Positions 7,136 to 15,491 of a DNA stretch of 37,988 bases are shown here, piece after piece. Numbering within the stretch: position 1 is the stretch's first letter; every line of letters begins with the position of its first letter. This DNA comes from Candidatus Dadabacteria bacterium CSP1-2 (GTDB lineage Bacteria; Desulfobacterota_D; UBA1144; Nemesobacterales; CSP1-2). The position numbers and the translations under genes are program-made. The stretch spans positions 1 to 37,988 of the forward strand of contig LDXN01000026.1 of NCBI GenBank assembly GCA_001443445.1, read 5' to 3'. The notes below the pieces were generated by a model. That model had not been told where the DNA came from and did no database searches. It saw only the letters and a program-made list of their open reading frames with translations.

Positions 7136-8761
7136 ATGAAAAAAACAGGTTTGAGTAAAGTATTAAAGCTCGGTGCGCTAGGGGTTTTAGTTCTTATTGT
7201 ATTGGTATTTACCTTTTTATATATGTCGAAGACCGAGCTAAATGGGGAAACCAATCAAGGAAAAGGCATGGAGAGTGCTGCTCCAAAGGAGATGCTTATG
7301 GGTAATCAGGGAGTGGAAGAAGAAACAGAGCACGAAGGGATGAAGATGGAAGAGGAGAAAGGAATAGAAACTCCGCAGAGCCCTGAGGGATTTACAGGAG
7401 TTCAGATAACCCCTGAAAAACAGCAGCTTATAGGGGTTAAGACTGATGAAGCGGCTACAAGGAAACTTATAAGGGATATTAGAACAGTTGGGATAATTGA
7501 GGCTGATGAGACAAAGATTGCACGGGTTAGTATAAAATTCAGTGGGTGGATAAAGGATATGTTTGTGGATTATGTGGGGAAATACGTAAAGCGCGGGGAA
7601 CCGCTCTTTACAGTTTATAGCCCCGAGCTTGTCTCTACTGAAGAAGAATACCTTCTTGCCCTAAAGGCACAGGACTCATTTGGAAAAAGCTCATTTCCGG
7701 AAATATCTTCAAGCGCAAAATCCCTACTTGAGGCTACGCGTAGAAGGCTACTTCTCTGGGACATTCCGGAAAGCGAGATACAAAGAATTGAGAAAACAGG
7801 AAAGCCTCTTAAATATCTTACTCTTTACTCACCTATAAGTGGCTATGTCACAAAGCGTGAAGCCTTTCCAGAAAAGATGATTGTGCCCAATGACGTTGTG
7901 TTTGAGATTGTGGATCTATCAACCGTGTGGCTTCTTGCAGACATCTATGAATATGAGCTTCCACTAGTTAAAGAGGGACAGGAAGCGACCATCACTCTTT
8001 CTTACTACCCGGAAGAGGTTTTCCATGGAAAGGTTACCTACGTTTACCCCACCCTAGAGACAAAAACCAGAACAGTAAAAGCGAGGTTTGAATTTGGGAA
8101 TGAGGATATAAAACTAAAGCCGGGTATGTATGCCAATGTGGAATTAAAGGTTCCTCTTGGAGAGAGCCTCTCTGTATCAGAGGATTCCGTCATTGATACA
8201 GGAGAGAAACAAATCGTATTTGTTGCAATGGGAGACGGCTACTTCGAACCCAGAGAAGTTAAAGTCGGACGTAAAGCCGAGGGGTACTATGAAGTTTTAG
8301 ATGGGGTAAGAGAAGGTGAAAAGGTTGTAAGAAGTGCTACCTTCCTTGTAGATTCCGAAAGCCGTCTTAAGGCAGCGCTAGAAAGTTTTGGTATGCCTGG
8401 ACACGAAGGAACGGAGCCTGTTTCCGAAGCTCCAAAAGCAGATCCAAAGGAAGTCAACATCTCCTTCTCAACAGATGGTGAATTCCCCAATGTAGGTGAC
8501 AACACCTTTAAAATCACTGTGACTGATATGAATGGGGATCCTATAAAAGACGCTAAAGTAGATATTCTGCTCCATATGCCTGGTATGCCCTCTATGGGAA
8601 TGCCTGCTATGAATATCCCGGCTATAGGAAAGCCTGTTAAGGATGGTTTATATGTGGCAGAAGTCAATATTCCCATGGGTGGGCAATGGCATGTAAGGGT
8701 TACTGTAACAAGACCCGGAAAACCTTCTGTCTCAAGCGTCTTTGAGATTAATGCAAGTTAA
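7136..8761 (+). CDS. cusB: CusB-type RND periplasmic adaptor with C-terminal YtkA/FixH-like domain
   Basis: This 541-aa membrane-fusion protein has an N-terminal anchor (about residues 12-32). A Met/His/Glu-rich stretch follows (MESAAPKEMLMGNQ, EHEGMKMEEE) that could bind Cu(I) or Ag(I), then a CusB-like core: a beta-barrel and lipoyl half around IKDMFVDYVGKYVKRGEPLF, a short helical hairpin, and YSPISGYVTKREA. After residue ~430 there is an extra domain (FPNVGDNTFKITVTDMNGDP, then a Met-Pro-Gly-rich LLHMPGMPSMGMPAM) resembling YtkA/FixH-like immunoglobulin folds. This makes it longer than classical CusB (~400 aa). In the Cus system the adaptor hands metal to the pump. An AGGAGG site precedes it, and cusA begins 14 nt after its stop. 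Confidence 0.88.
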   Translation: MKKTGLSKVLKLGALGVLVLIVLVFTFLYMSKTELNGETNQGKGMESAAPKEMLMGNQGVEEETEHEGMKMEEEKGIETPQSPEGFTGVQITPEKQQLIGVKTDEAATRKLIRDIRTVGIIEADETKIARVSIKFSGWIKDMFVDYVGKYVKRGEPLFTVYSPELVSTEEEYLLALKAQDSFGKSSFPEISSSAKSLLEATRRRLLLWDIPESEIQRIEKTGKPLKYLTLYSPISGYVTKREAFPEKMIVPNDVVFEIVDLSTVWLLADIYEYELPLVKEGQEATITLSYYPEEVFHGKVTYVYPTLETKTRTVKARFEFGNEDIKLKPGMYANVELKVPLGESLSVSEDSVIDTGEKQIVFVAMGDGYFEPREVKVGRKAEGYYEVLDGVREGEKVVRSATFLVDSESRLKAALESFGMPGHEGTEPVSEAPKADPKEVNISFSTDGEFPNVGDNTFKITVTDMNGDPIKDAKVDILLHMPGMPSMGMPAMNIPAIGKPVKDGLYVAEVNIPMGGQWHVRVTVTRPGKPSVSSVFEINAS

Positions 8762-8775
8762 AGGAGTAAGAGCTT

Positions 8776-11700
8776 ATGATTAATAGGATTATCGAATTTT
8801 GCGCCCATAATAGATTCATCGTGTTCCTCTTTATCAGTATGGCCATATTCGCCGGACTCTACTCGATGAAAAATATCACGCTCGACGCCATTCCTGATCT
8901 CTCGGACACGCAGGTAATAATCTACTCACGCTGGGATCGTAGCCCCGACATCATGGAAGATCAGGTCACCTACCCGATTATCACCGCCCTACTCGGTGTG
9001 CCCAGAGTAAAGGATATTCGCGGCTTTTCCGACTTTGGCTTTTCTTACGTCTATGTCATCTTCGAGGATGGAACAGATATCTATTGGGCGCGGTCGCGCA
9101 CATTGGAATATCTGAGCAATATCCTGCCGAGGCTCCCTGAAGGAGTGAAGGTGGAACTCGCACGCGACGAGACAGCCGTGGGCTGGGTGTTCCAGTACGC
9201 ACTGGTGGATACCACCGGGAAATACGACCTAGCGCAACTGCGGACGCTACAGGATTGGTATCTCCGGTATTACATCCAGGCTGTTCCGGGCGTTGCGGAG
9301 GTAGCACCCGTTGGCGGCTTTGTCCGTCAGTACCAGGTGAACCTCGATCCGAACGCGTTGCTGGCTTACAAGATTCCGCTGGATAAGGTGATTCAGGCTA
9401 TCAGAGAGGGAAATAACGATGTGGGGGGACGGCTAGTGGAGTTTACTGGCCGAGAATACATGGTCAGGGGTCGCGGGTATATCCGCTCGGTAGCTGACGT
9501 TGAGAACATTGTAATCAGCACAAATATGGAAACCGGTACGCCGATTCTAGTAAAGCATCTTGGCACGGCGGCGTTGGGTCCGGACATTCGGCGAGGGATT
9601 GCTGAGCTAGATGGAAAAGGTGATGTAGTGGGTGCTATTGTGATCATGCGCTATGGCGAAAATGCGTTAAAGGTCATCAATCGAGTTAAGGCTAAATTGG
9701 CCGAGATCGAACCCTCACTGCCTCCGGGTGTAAAGATTGTTACGGCTTACGATCGTGCAGATCTAATTGAGCGTTCGATTGAAACACTGAAAGGCACGCT
9801 CATCGAGGAAATGGCTATTGTGAGTCTAGTGATCCTCATCTTCCTTTGGCACATTCCAAGTGCCATAATTCCGATAATCACTATTCCTATCGTAATAATC
9901 ATCTCCTTCCTTCCCATGTACTGGATGAAGCTCACGGCCAATATTATGTCGCTTGGCGGCATCGCCATAGCCATTGGAGCAATGGTGGACGCATCCATTG
10001 TCCTGGTTGAGCAACTGCATAAGAAGCTCGAACGCTGGGAGGCAGAGGGACGGCCGGGCGATTTCAAAGATGTCGTCATCAGCGCGGTCAAGGAAGTTGG
10101 TGGGCCGAGCTTCTTCGCGCTGCTTGTGATCGCCATCGCGTTCATGCCGGTCTTCACACTGGAAGCCCAGGAGGGGCGGCTCTTCAAGCCACTGGCGTTT
10201 ACAAAGAATTTCTCTATGGCGATCGCCGCCGTGCTGGCAATCACGCTTGTTCCCGCAATTATAATGCTTGTCATTCGCAGGAAGGAATTTAACTTTCGTC
10301 CCCGTTTGCTCCGTAAGCTTGCTAATGCCATCCTCGTTGGAAAGATCCACAGCGAGGAGAAACATCCGATCAGCCGTCCGCTGATGAGGATGTATCATCC
10401 GGTGGTGGAATTTGTCCTGCGACATCAATGGGCAACGATCACCGGAGCGGTTCTCGTTGTGTTGCTTACAATTCCGATCTTTTTCCGGTTAGGGTCGGAA
10501 TTCATGCCGCCGCTTGATGAAGGTGTGCTGCTCTATATGCCGACAACGTTGCCAGGCATCTCCGTGACCGAAGCGCAAAAACTCCTTCAGGTGCAGGATA
10601 AGATTCTGAAATCCTTTCCCGAAGTGGAGCGGGTATTCGGCAAAGCAGGGAGGGCGGAAACCGCCACCGATCCGGCCCCCTTTTCGATGATGGAGACGGT
10701 GGTTGCCCTTAAACCACCGTCTGAATGGCCGAAGGTACCGCGCTGGTATTCCTCTTGGGCACCAGAGTGGTTACAAAATATATTGCGTCGCTTCTGGCCC
10801 GATCATAAGAGCACACAGGAACTGATCTACGGGCCTGGTGGATTAAATGAAGCTCTGCAACTTCCCGGCGTAGTCAACGCCTGGACGATGCCTATCAAGG
10901 CCCGCGTGGACATGCTTACAACGGGTGTGCGAACCCCCGTGGGCATCAAGATCCTTGGCTCAGATTTGAATAAAATTCAAGAAATTGGTCAGCATATTGA
11001 AATGGTGCTCAAAGATGTGCCTGGCACAACAAGTATCTTTGCCGAACGCACGGCAGGCGGCTATTTCCTGGATTTCGCTCTCAAGCGCGAAGAACTGGCT
11101 CGCTACGGCTTCACGATTGGACAGGCAGAAATGGCTATCATGTCAGCCATAGGCGGTGAAAATATCACCACAACAGTCGAGGGTCGGGAGCGTTATCCAG
11201 TCAACGTTCGTTACCTGCGCGATTACCGCAGCACTGTGGATCGGCTCAGGCGGGTCTTGGTTCCAACCATGGACGGGGCGCAGATTCCGATGACTCAAAT
11301 CGCTGACATTAAGCTGCTTTACGGCCCCAGCATGATCCGTGATGAAAATGGTCGCTTGAGTGGCTATGTCTATGTGGATGTCTCCGGACGCGATATCGGC
11401 AGTTATGTGACAGAGGCAAAAAAAGCCGTGAGAGAGAAGGTGAAACTGCCGCCAGGCTATACGCTCGTCTGGAGTGGGCAGTATGAGTATATGCAGCGGG
11501 TTGCAAAAAGACTGCTAACCGTGGTGCCGATTACGATCTTTATCATCTTCGTGTTGCTCTACTTCAACACCGGTTCGGTAGCCAAGACGCTGATCATTTT
11601 CCTGGCTGTGCCGTTCTCGGCTGTCGGCGCGATTTGGTTTCTCTATCTCCTGGGCTATAACACAAGCATTGCCGTATGGGTTGGATTGATTGCGCTCATG

Positions 11701-12051
11701 GGCGTGGATGCAGAGACAGGTGTGTTCATGTTGCTTTATCTGGATCTCGCCTATTACGAAATGCGCGCTAAAGGCTTGATGAAAACGAAGGAGCAATTAC
11801 GTGAGGCGATTGTCCACGGAGCAGTTAAGCGACTGCGACCGAAAGTCATGACGGTAGCCGTGATGTTCATGGGTCTAGTTCCCATCATGTGGTCAACCGG
11901 CGCTGGCGCGGATGTAATGAAGCGTATCGCCGCACCGATGATCGGCGGCATCTTCACGTCGTTTATCCTGGAACTGGTGGTCTATCCGGCTATTTACTGG
12001 ATCTGGCGCTGGTATTTTCATGTGAGGAAGGAGGTAAGGTTGAGCACATAG
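8776..12051 (+). CDS. cusA: CusA-type heavy-metal RND efflux pump, GC-richer than its surroundings
   Basis: This 1091-aa inner-membrane RND transporter is full length. It shows TM1 after a short N-tail, LDAIPDLSDTQVI, the TM4 proton-relay segment AIGAMVDASIVLVEQ, and the C-terminal TM block GYNTSIAVWVG with GVDAETGV. Methionines at M588 (LLYMPTTLPG), M638/639 (FSMMET) and M713 (VDMLTTG) fall in the motifs that hold the three-Met Cu(I)/Ag(I) site of E. coli CusA, so monovalent copper or silver export is likely. From about 8820 the base and codon use turns clearly GC-richer than in the adjacent cusB and tolC, while the first ~40 bp look native. Together with the cusA remnant at 15008 this suggests allele replacement. 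An AGGAG site precedes the ATG. Confidence 0.9.
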   Translation: MINRIIEFCAHNRFIVFLFISMAIFAGLYSMKNITLDAIPDLSDTQVIIYSRWDRSPDIMEDQVTYPIITALLGVPRVKDIRGFSDFGFSYVYVIFEDGTDIYWARSRTLEYLSNILPRLPEGVKVELARDETAVGWVFQYALVDTTGKYDLAQLRTLQDWYLRYYIQAVPGVAEVAPVGGFVRQYQVNLDPNALLAYKIPLDKVIQAIREGNNDVGGRLVEFTGREYMVRGRGYIRSVADVENIVISTNMETGTPILVKHLGTAALGPDIRRGIAELDGKGDVVGAIVIMRYGENALKVINRVKAKLAEIEPSLPPGVKIVTAYDRADLIERSIETLKGTLIEEMAIVSLVILIFLWHIPSAIIPIITIPIVIIISFLPMYWMKLTANIMSLGGIAIAIGAMVDASIVLVEQLHKKLERWEAEGRPGDFKDVVISAVKEVGGPSFFALLVIAIAFMPVFTLEAQEGRLFKPLAFTKNFSMAIAAVLAITLVPAIIMLVIRRKEFNFRPRLLRKLANAILVGKIHSEEKHPISRPLMRMYHPVVEFVLRHQWATITGAVLVVLLTIPIFFRLGSEFMPPLDEGVLLYMPTTLPGISVTEAQKLLQVQDKILKSFPEVERVFGKAGRAETATDPAPFSMMETVVALKPPSEWPKVPRWYSSWAPEWLQNILRRFWPDHKSTQELIYGPGGLNEALQLPGVVNAWTMPIKARVDMLTTGVRTPVGIKILGSDLNKIQEIGQHIEMVLKDVPGTTSIFAERTAGGYFLDFALKREELARYGFTIGQAEMAIMSAIGGENITTTVEGRERYPVNVRYLRDYRSTVDRLRRVLVPTMDGAQIPMTQIADIKLLYGPSMIRDENGRLSGYVYVDVSGRDIGSYVTEAKKAVREKVKLPPGYTLVWSGQYEYMQRVAKRLLTVVPITIFIIFVLLYFNTGSVAKTLIIFLAVPFSAVGAIWFLYLLGYNTSIAVWVGLIALMGVDAETGVFMLLYLDLAYYEMRAKGLMKTKEQLREAIVHGAVKRLRPKVMTVAVMFMGLVPIMWSTGAGADVMKRIAAPMIGGIFTSFILELVVYPAIYWIWRWYFHVRKEVRLST

Positions 12052-12191
12052 CCTTAGCAGAGGACCTGACCGGATGTTATTCACAGGAAAAGGAGACGAC
12101 GGGCTTTGAAGCCAGTCGAGCTTCATATGGAGCACACACAAAACATAAAGAGGAGGCTGTTGGAGAGTTATTATAAGTTTAGGGGGAAATC

Positions 12192-13202
12192 ATGCCAGAG
12201 CTAAGACAAGATTCTACAACAAAAGAATGGGTCATTATTGCGACAGAAAGGGCAAAGCGCCCCCACGATTTTATAACTAATAAGAAGAAAGAAGCCTTAC
12301 CTTCTTTTGTGGCTTCCTGTCCATTCTGCCCGGGAAATGAATCCGAGACGCCTCCCGAAGTTCTAGCCTATCATGATTCACGAAAAGCTAATACTTCAGG
12401 TTGGCGTGTGAGAGTAACCCCTAATAAATATCCTGCTCTTATAAATCGTGGCACAATTGTGAGAAAGGAGAACGGCAAATTCTTTAGAAAAATGGATGGA
12501 GTCGGTGTCCATGAGGTAATAATAGAGAGCCCATACCATAATGGATTGATTCCACTTATGAAGGATAAAGAGGTAGAAGAAATCCTACTAGCTTATAGGG
12601 AAAGATATAACGCTTTAAAGAAGGATCCTATGGTCAAATTGATTATAATCTTTAAAAATCACGGTAAGTCAGCTGGGACCTCGCTGGATCATCCCCATTC
12701 CCAGTTGGTGGCAACTCCTATAGTTCCTATGCATATAAGAAGAAAATACGAAGTTGCAACAAGCTATTATGATGATACAAGCAGATGCATCTATTGCGAT
12801 ATGGTTAGGGAAGAGCTAAAGTCAGATGAGAGAATAGTGATAGAGACGGATAAATTCGTAGTATTTCATCCCTTTGCTTCTCGCTCACCTTTTGAGACAT
12901 GGATCGCTCCAAAGAGGCATCTATCCTCCTTTGGAAATGTTCCTACTGAAGATATTGTAGACCTTGCTAGGGTTCTAAAAACTACACTATTTAAAATTTA
13001 TAATACACTTGGTGATCCTGATTTTAACTATGTAATCCACACGGCGCCTGTAGATGACGAAAATAAAAGTTACTACCTTTGGCATATTCAGATTATTCCT
13101 AGGCTATCCACTTTAGCTGGATTTGAGCTTGGCTCTGGAATCTATATAAACACAACTCTTCCCGAAGAAACAGCGGAGTTTATAAGAAATATAAAGACAT
13201 GA
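12192..13202 (+). CDS. galT: Galactose-1-phosphate uridylyltransferase
   Basis: This 336-aa HIT-superfamily enzyme of the Leloir pathway transfers UMP between UDP-glucose and galactose-1-phosphate. It has the first metal-binding pair C43-C46 (CPFCPGNE), the active-site H167-P168-H169 followed by SQ (nucleophile H169), and a second C199-xx-C202 pair (CIYCDM). The PNKYPAL motif is also present. Length is typical of bacterial GalT. No other Leloir gene lies nearby, so its place between a copper-type pump gene and a helical exported protein is unusual; such GalT-like proteins can also act on other sugar-1-phosphates. It starts after AGGGGGAAATC, 140 nt downstream of cusA; that gap holds no convincing gene. 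Confidence 0.9.
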   Translation: MPELRQDSTTKEWVIIATERAKRPHDFITNKKKEALPSFVASCPFCPGNESETPPEVLAYHDSRKANTSGWRVRVTPNKYPALINRGTIVRKENGKFFRKMDGVGVHEVIIESPYHNGLIPLMKDKEVEEILLAYRERYNALKKDPMVKLIIIFKNHGKSAGTSLDHPHSQLVATPIVPMHIRRKYEVATSYYDDTSRCIYCDMVREELKSDERIVIETDKFVVFHPFASRSPFETWIAPKRHLSSFGNVPTEDIVDLARVLKTTLFKIYNTLGDPDFNYVIHTAPVDDENKSYYLWHIQIIPRLSTLAGFELGSGIYINTTLPEETAEFIRNIKT

Positions 13203-13423
13203 TTTATTTCGTCTTTAGATAGGTATTTAATAAGGAGGCAAATTTTAGTCGATGAAAATAATGAACATCAAAAAATGAAAAAGAAATGAGCTTAGTCCTT
13301 CAAGGCAAGCCCTATCTACTTCTGCTCCAATGCTTGTAGGGGGAAGTTTGATAAGAATCCTAAAAATATTTTGAAAAAGATGGACACAAGGATTGAACAT
13401 TTATAAAAAAGGAGGTGATAGAG

Positions 13424-13786
13424 ATGAAAAAATTATTACCGCTTGTAACAGCTTTGATAGCACCCCTTCTGTTTTTATCTTTAGTAGGGGTGGTTCCCTG
13501 TAGTGCTTCTGAGGAGGAAGAGAGTAGGAAACTTATGGAGACTGCCACAACCCCCGAGGATCACATCAAGGTTGCAGACTATTATGAACAGCAAGCTTTA
13601 AGAATGGAGGAAGAGGCGAAGTTCCACTCCTCCCTGGCTGATTCGTACAAGAGTAGGGGTAAGCCTCTACTTGGGCTTGCTAAACACTGCGCGGATCTTT
13701 CCAAAAGGTATAAGGAAGCTGCAGAGGATTATAAGGCTATGGCATTCTTACACAAAAAGATAGCTCAGGATATGCAAAAGCAGTAA
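13424..13786 (+). CDS. Exported helical ~120-aa protein, paralogue 2 of 4
   Basis: This 120-aa protein has the same architecture as the copy at 5362: signal peptide (KKLLPLVTALIAPLLFLSLV), then TATTPEDHIKVADYYEQQA, LADSYKSRGKPLLGLAKHC and AQDMQKQ. The ATG at 13424 follows AAGGAGGTG; an in-frame GTG at 13415 overlaps that site and is not the start. Codons from 13613 through the stop and five bases beyond are identical to the copy at 28915-29093 (179 bp without a mismatch), whereas the 5' halves differ. That points to recent gene conversion or recombination. It lies between galT and a PhaC-like gene, 222 nt after galT. The function is unknown. Confidence 0.75.
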   Translation: MKKLLPLVTALIAPLLFLSLVGVVPCSASEEEESRKLMETATTPEDHIKVADYYEQQALRMEEEAKFHSSLADSYKSRGKPLLGLAKHCADLSKRYKEAAEDYKAMAFLHKKIAQDMQKQ

Positions 13787-13793
13787 CAAATAA

Positions 13794-13831
13794 TTCCCAG
13801 GCATGGAGGAGTGGTCCTCCTTGTCTGGGAA
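13794..13831 (+). terminator. Hairpin after helical paralogue 2
   Basis: TTCCCAG (13794-13800) pairs with CTGGGAA (13825-13831). GGAGGA (13805-13810) pairs with TCCTCC (13815-13820) around a GTGG loop. The bases in between (GCAT against TTGT) also pair except for one U-U, giving an almost continuous 17-bp stem. No strong T-run follows. It is the clearest member of the four-copy hairpin set. Confidence 0.6.
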
Positions 13832-13869
13832 ACTCTATGACAAGCATATAAAATGGGATAAAAGTTATC

Positions 13870-15009
13870 ATGAAAACCCAATCTCATTCTCATTGTAGAA
13901 TATGTAATCTACAGAATGATTGTAATGCGCTGCCGTTTTTCTGGCCTGTTTTCTGTTTTATAGGATGCGAAACGTTAGAGGCTTTAAGGAAAAATCTTGA
14001 GTTCTTAAAAGTAGTAGATAAAACTCTAATAGAAAGGCCTGAACCTGAGTGGGCAACAGAAAATAAGTTGAGAATCGAACTCGATACTTTAAGGCTCAGA
14101 GACTTTTCTAGAAAACGAGCCAAACGGGGTATATACACTCTGATCCTCGCTCCATATGCGGGACATACATCTCAAATCGCTGATTACGACACGGGACAGA
14201 GCCTAGTAGAAACCTTTCAAAAAAACGGGATAAACAAAGTTGCTGTTACAGATTGGAAGAGTGCTACTCAAGAAACGAAGGATTACAATATAGATAACTA
14301 TCTCTATGGTGTTGATGTATGTGTTGATGAATTAGGAGGAGTTGTTAACCTAGTAGGACTTTGCCAGGGTGGATGGCTTGGGGCAATGTATACTGCTAGA
14401 TTCTCCAAAAAGGTAAATACCCTTACCCTTGCTGGCTCCCCTATTGATACGGATGCAGGTAATGGGCAGATAAAAGAATACGCTCATACCTCCCCTATGA
14501 GTTTTTATGAGGAACTGGTAACCATGGGCAATGGAGTATTAAAAGGCGAGTTTATGCTCCGGGGGTTTAAGAATATGCATTCTGGAAAACAGTACATAGA
14601 AAAATACGTAGAGCTGTATAAAAACGTTGATGATCCAGAGTACGTGAAGAAGTTTGAAAAGTTTGAGAGTTGGTATGAACACACGGTAGACTTGCCGGGT
14701 AAGTTCTATCTCCAGGTTGTTAAGGAACTCTTTAAAGAAAACAAGTTGGTAAAGGATGAGTTTATTGGTCTTGGGAAAAAGCTTAACCTCAAAGACATAA
14801 AATGTCCTCTTTATTTACTGGCAGGGGAAAGGGATGATATTACGCCAGTTGAACAGGTTTTCAATGCAGAAAAATATGTGGGGACAGATAAAGAGGATAT
14901 CCAAAAAGACATAGCTGATGGAGGACACATAGGACTCTTCATGGGACATAAACCTCTTGAGGGGAATTGGCCAAGGATAGTGGAGTGGATGAAGAAGCAT
15001 TCAAAGTGA
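13870..15009 (+). CDS. PHA-synthase-like alpha/beta hydrolase (Cys nucleophile)
   Basis: This 379-aa protein has the PhaC-type lipase-like box GLCQGG with nucleophile C165, a likely acid Asp at 322/323 (AGERDDITP) and H353 (ADGGHIG). This matches the Cys-Asp-His triad of polyhydroxyalkanoate synthases and their relatives. Length is close to class III PhaC (~355 aa). No PhaE or PhaR subunit gene, thiolase or reductase is nearby, so it may instead act on another thioester or polyester. The N-terminal ~33 residues carry five to six Cys (CRICNLQNDC, FCFIGC) and look like an added metal-binding segment. Its stop codon coincides with the first bases of a cusA fragment, so its 3' end marks a recombination junction. 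No clear ribosome binding site precedes the ATG. Confidence 0.72.
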   Translation: MKTQSHSHCRICNLQNDCNALPFFWPVFCFIGCETLEALRKNLEFLKVVDKTLIERPEPEWATENKLRIELDTLRLRDFSRKRAKRGIYTLILAPYAGHTSQIADYDTGQSLVETFQKNGINKVAVTDWKSATQETKDYNIDNYLYGVDVCVDELGGVVNLVGLCQGGWLGAMYTARFSKKVNTLTLAGSPIDTDAGNGQIKEYAHTSPMSFYEELVTMGNGVLKGEFMLRGFKNMHSGKQYIEKYVELYKNVDDPEYVKKFEKFESWYEHTVDLPGKFYLQVVKELFKENKLVKDEFIGLGKKLNLKDIKCPLYLLAGERDDITPVEQVFNAEKYVGTDKEDIQKDIADGGHIGLFMGHKPLEGNWPRIVEWMKKHSK

Positions 15010-15457
15010 ATTTCCAACTATACTTGTTGGCAGTATCTGGCTTATGTATCTTCTCGGTTACAACATGAGTATAGCAGTCTGGGTAGGAATTATCGCAGTC
15101 GCAGGGCTTGCAGCTCAAACAGGAGTAGTTATGATAATTTATCTTGACAATGCTTATGAAAAGCGGATAAAAGAAGGAAGGATGAACACCTGGAACGATT
15201 TGGCTGAGGCAATAGATGAGGGTGCTGTGCAGAGGGTAAGACCCAAGATGATGACTGTGATGACAATGATTCTGGGACTCCTTCCACTTCTTTGGAGTCA
15301 AGGCGCTGGAGCCGATGTAATTAAGCGAATCGCAGCCCCAATGGTTGGAGGGCTTATCACATCAACCATTCTTACGCTTCTTATAATCCCTGCAATATAC
15401 GCGATATGGAAGGGCAGGGGTTTGCAACAACATAGGGAGGGAAAAGAGAATGGATAA
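15008..15457 (+). pseudogene. C-terminal remnant of a second cusA-type RND pump gene
   Basis: Reading from 15008, directly at the stop codon of the PhaC-like gene, the frame gives FPTILVGSIWLMYLLGYN and continues through the last transmembrane block of a CusA-type pump to a stop at 15457. That is about 149 residues of the usual ~1030-1090. The first ATG in frame is at 15044, but nothing suggests a functional start. Matching segments in the intact pump (IWFLYLLGYNTSIAVWVG; GAGADVMKRIAAPM) show the homology. Its AT-rich codon use is like that of the neighbouring tolC and cusB. The proton-relay Glu seen as DAETGV in the intact pump reads AAQTGV here. The simplest reading is the tail of the original cusA, separated from its operon. 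Confidence 0.85.
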
Positions 15458-15491
15458 GAGCAAATCCGGGAAATGAGGGAGGTAATATACA

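Noticed and set aside
9747-10428. Long open frames of 194 and 200 codons on the minus strand inside cusA
   Set aside because: They are antisense to a clearly conserved RND pump, in the GC-rich part where stop codons are rarer. No ribosome binding site and no recognisable domain.
11889-12176. 95-codon plus-strand frame overlapping the end of cusA
   Set aside because: Most of it lies out of frame inside the conserved last transmembrane helices of the pump; the tail past 12051 has no domain or ribosome binding site.
12128-12205. Short ORF beginning MEHTQNIKRR before galT
   Set aside because: 25 codons, no ribosome binding site, overlaps the galT start; nothing to support it.
13252-13278. AGGAGG followed by ATG and seven codons upstream of helical paralogue 2
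   Set aside because: Spacing to the ATG is long (about 13 nt) and the peptide is only seven residues; not enough for a leader-peptide call.
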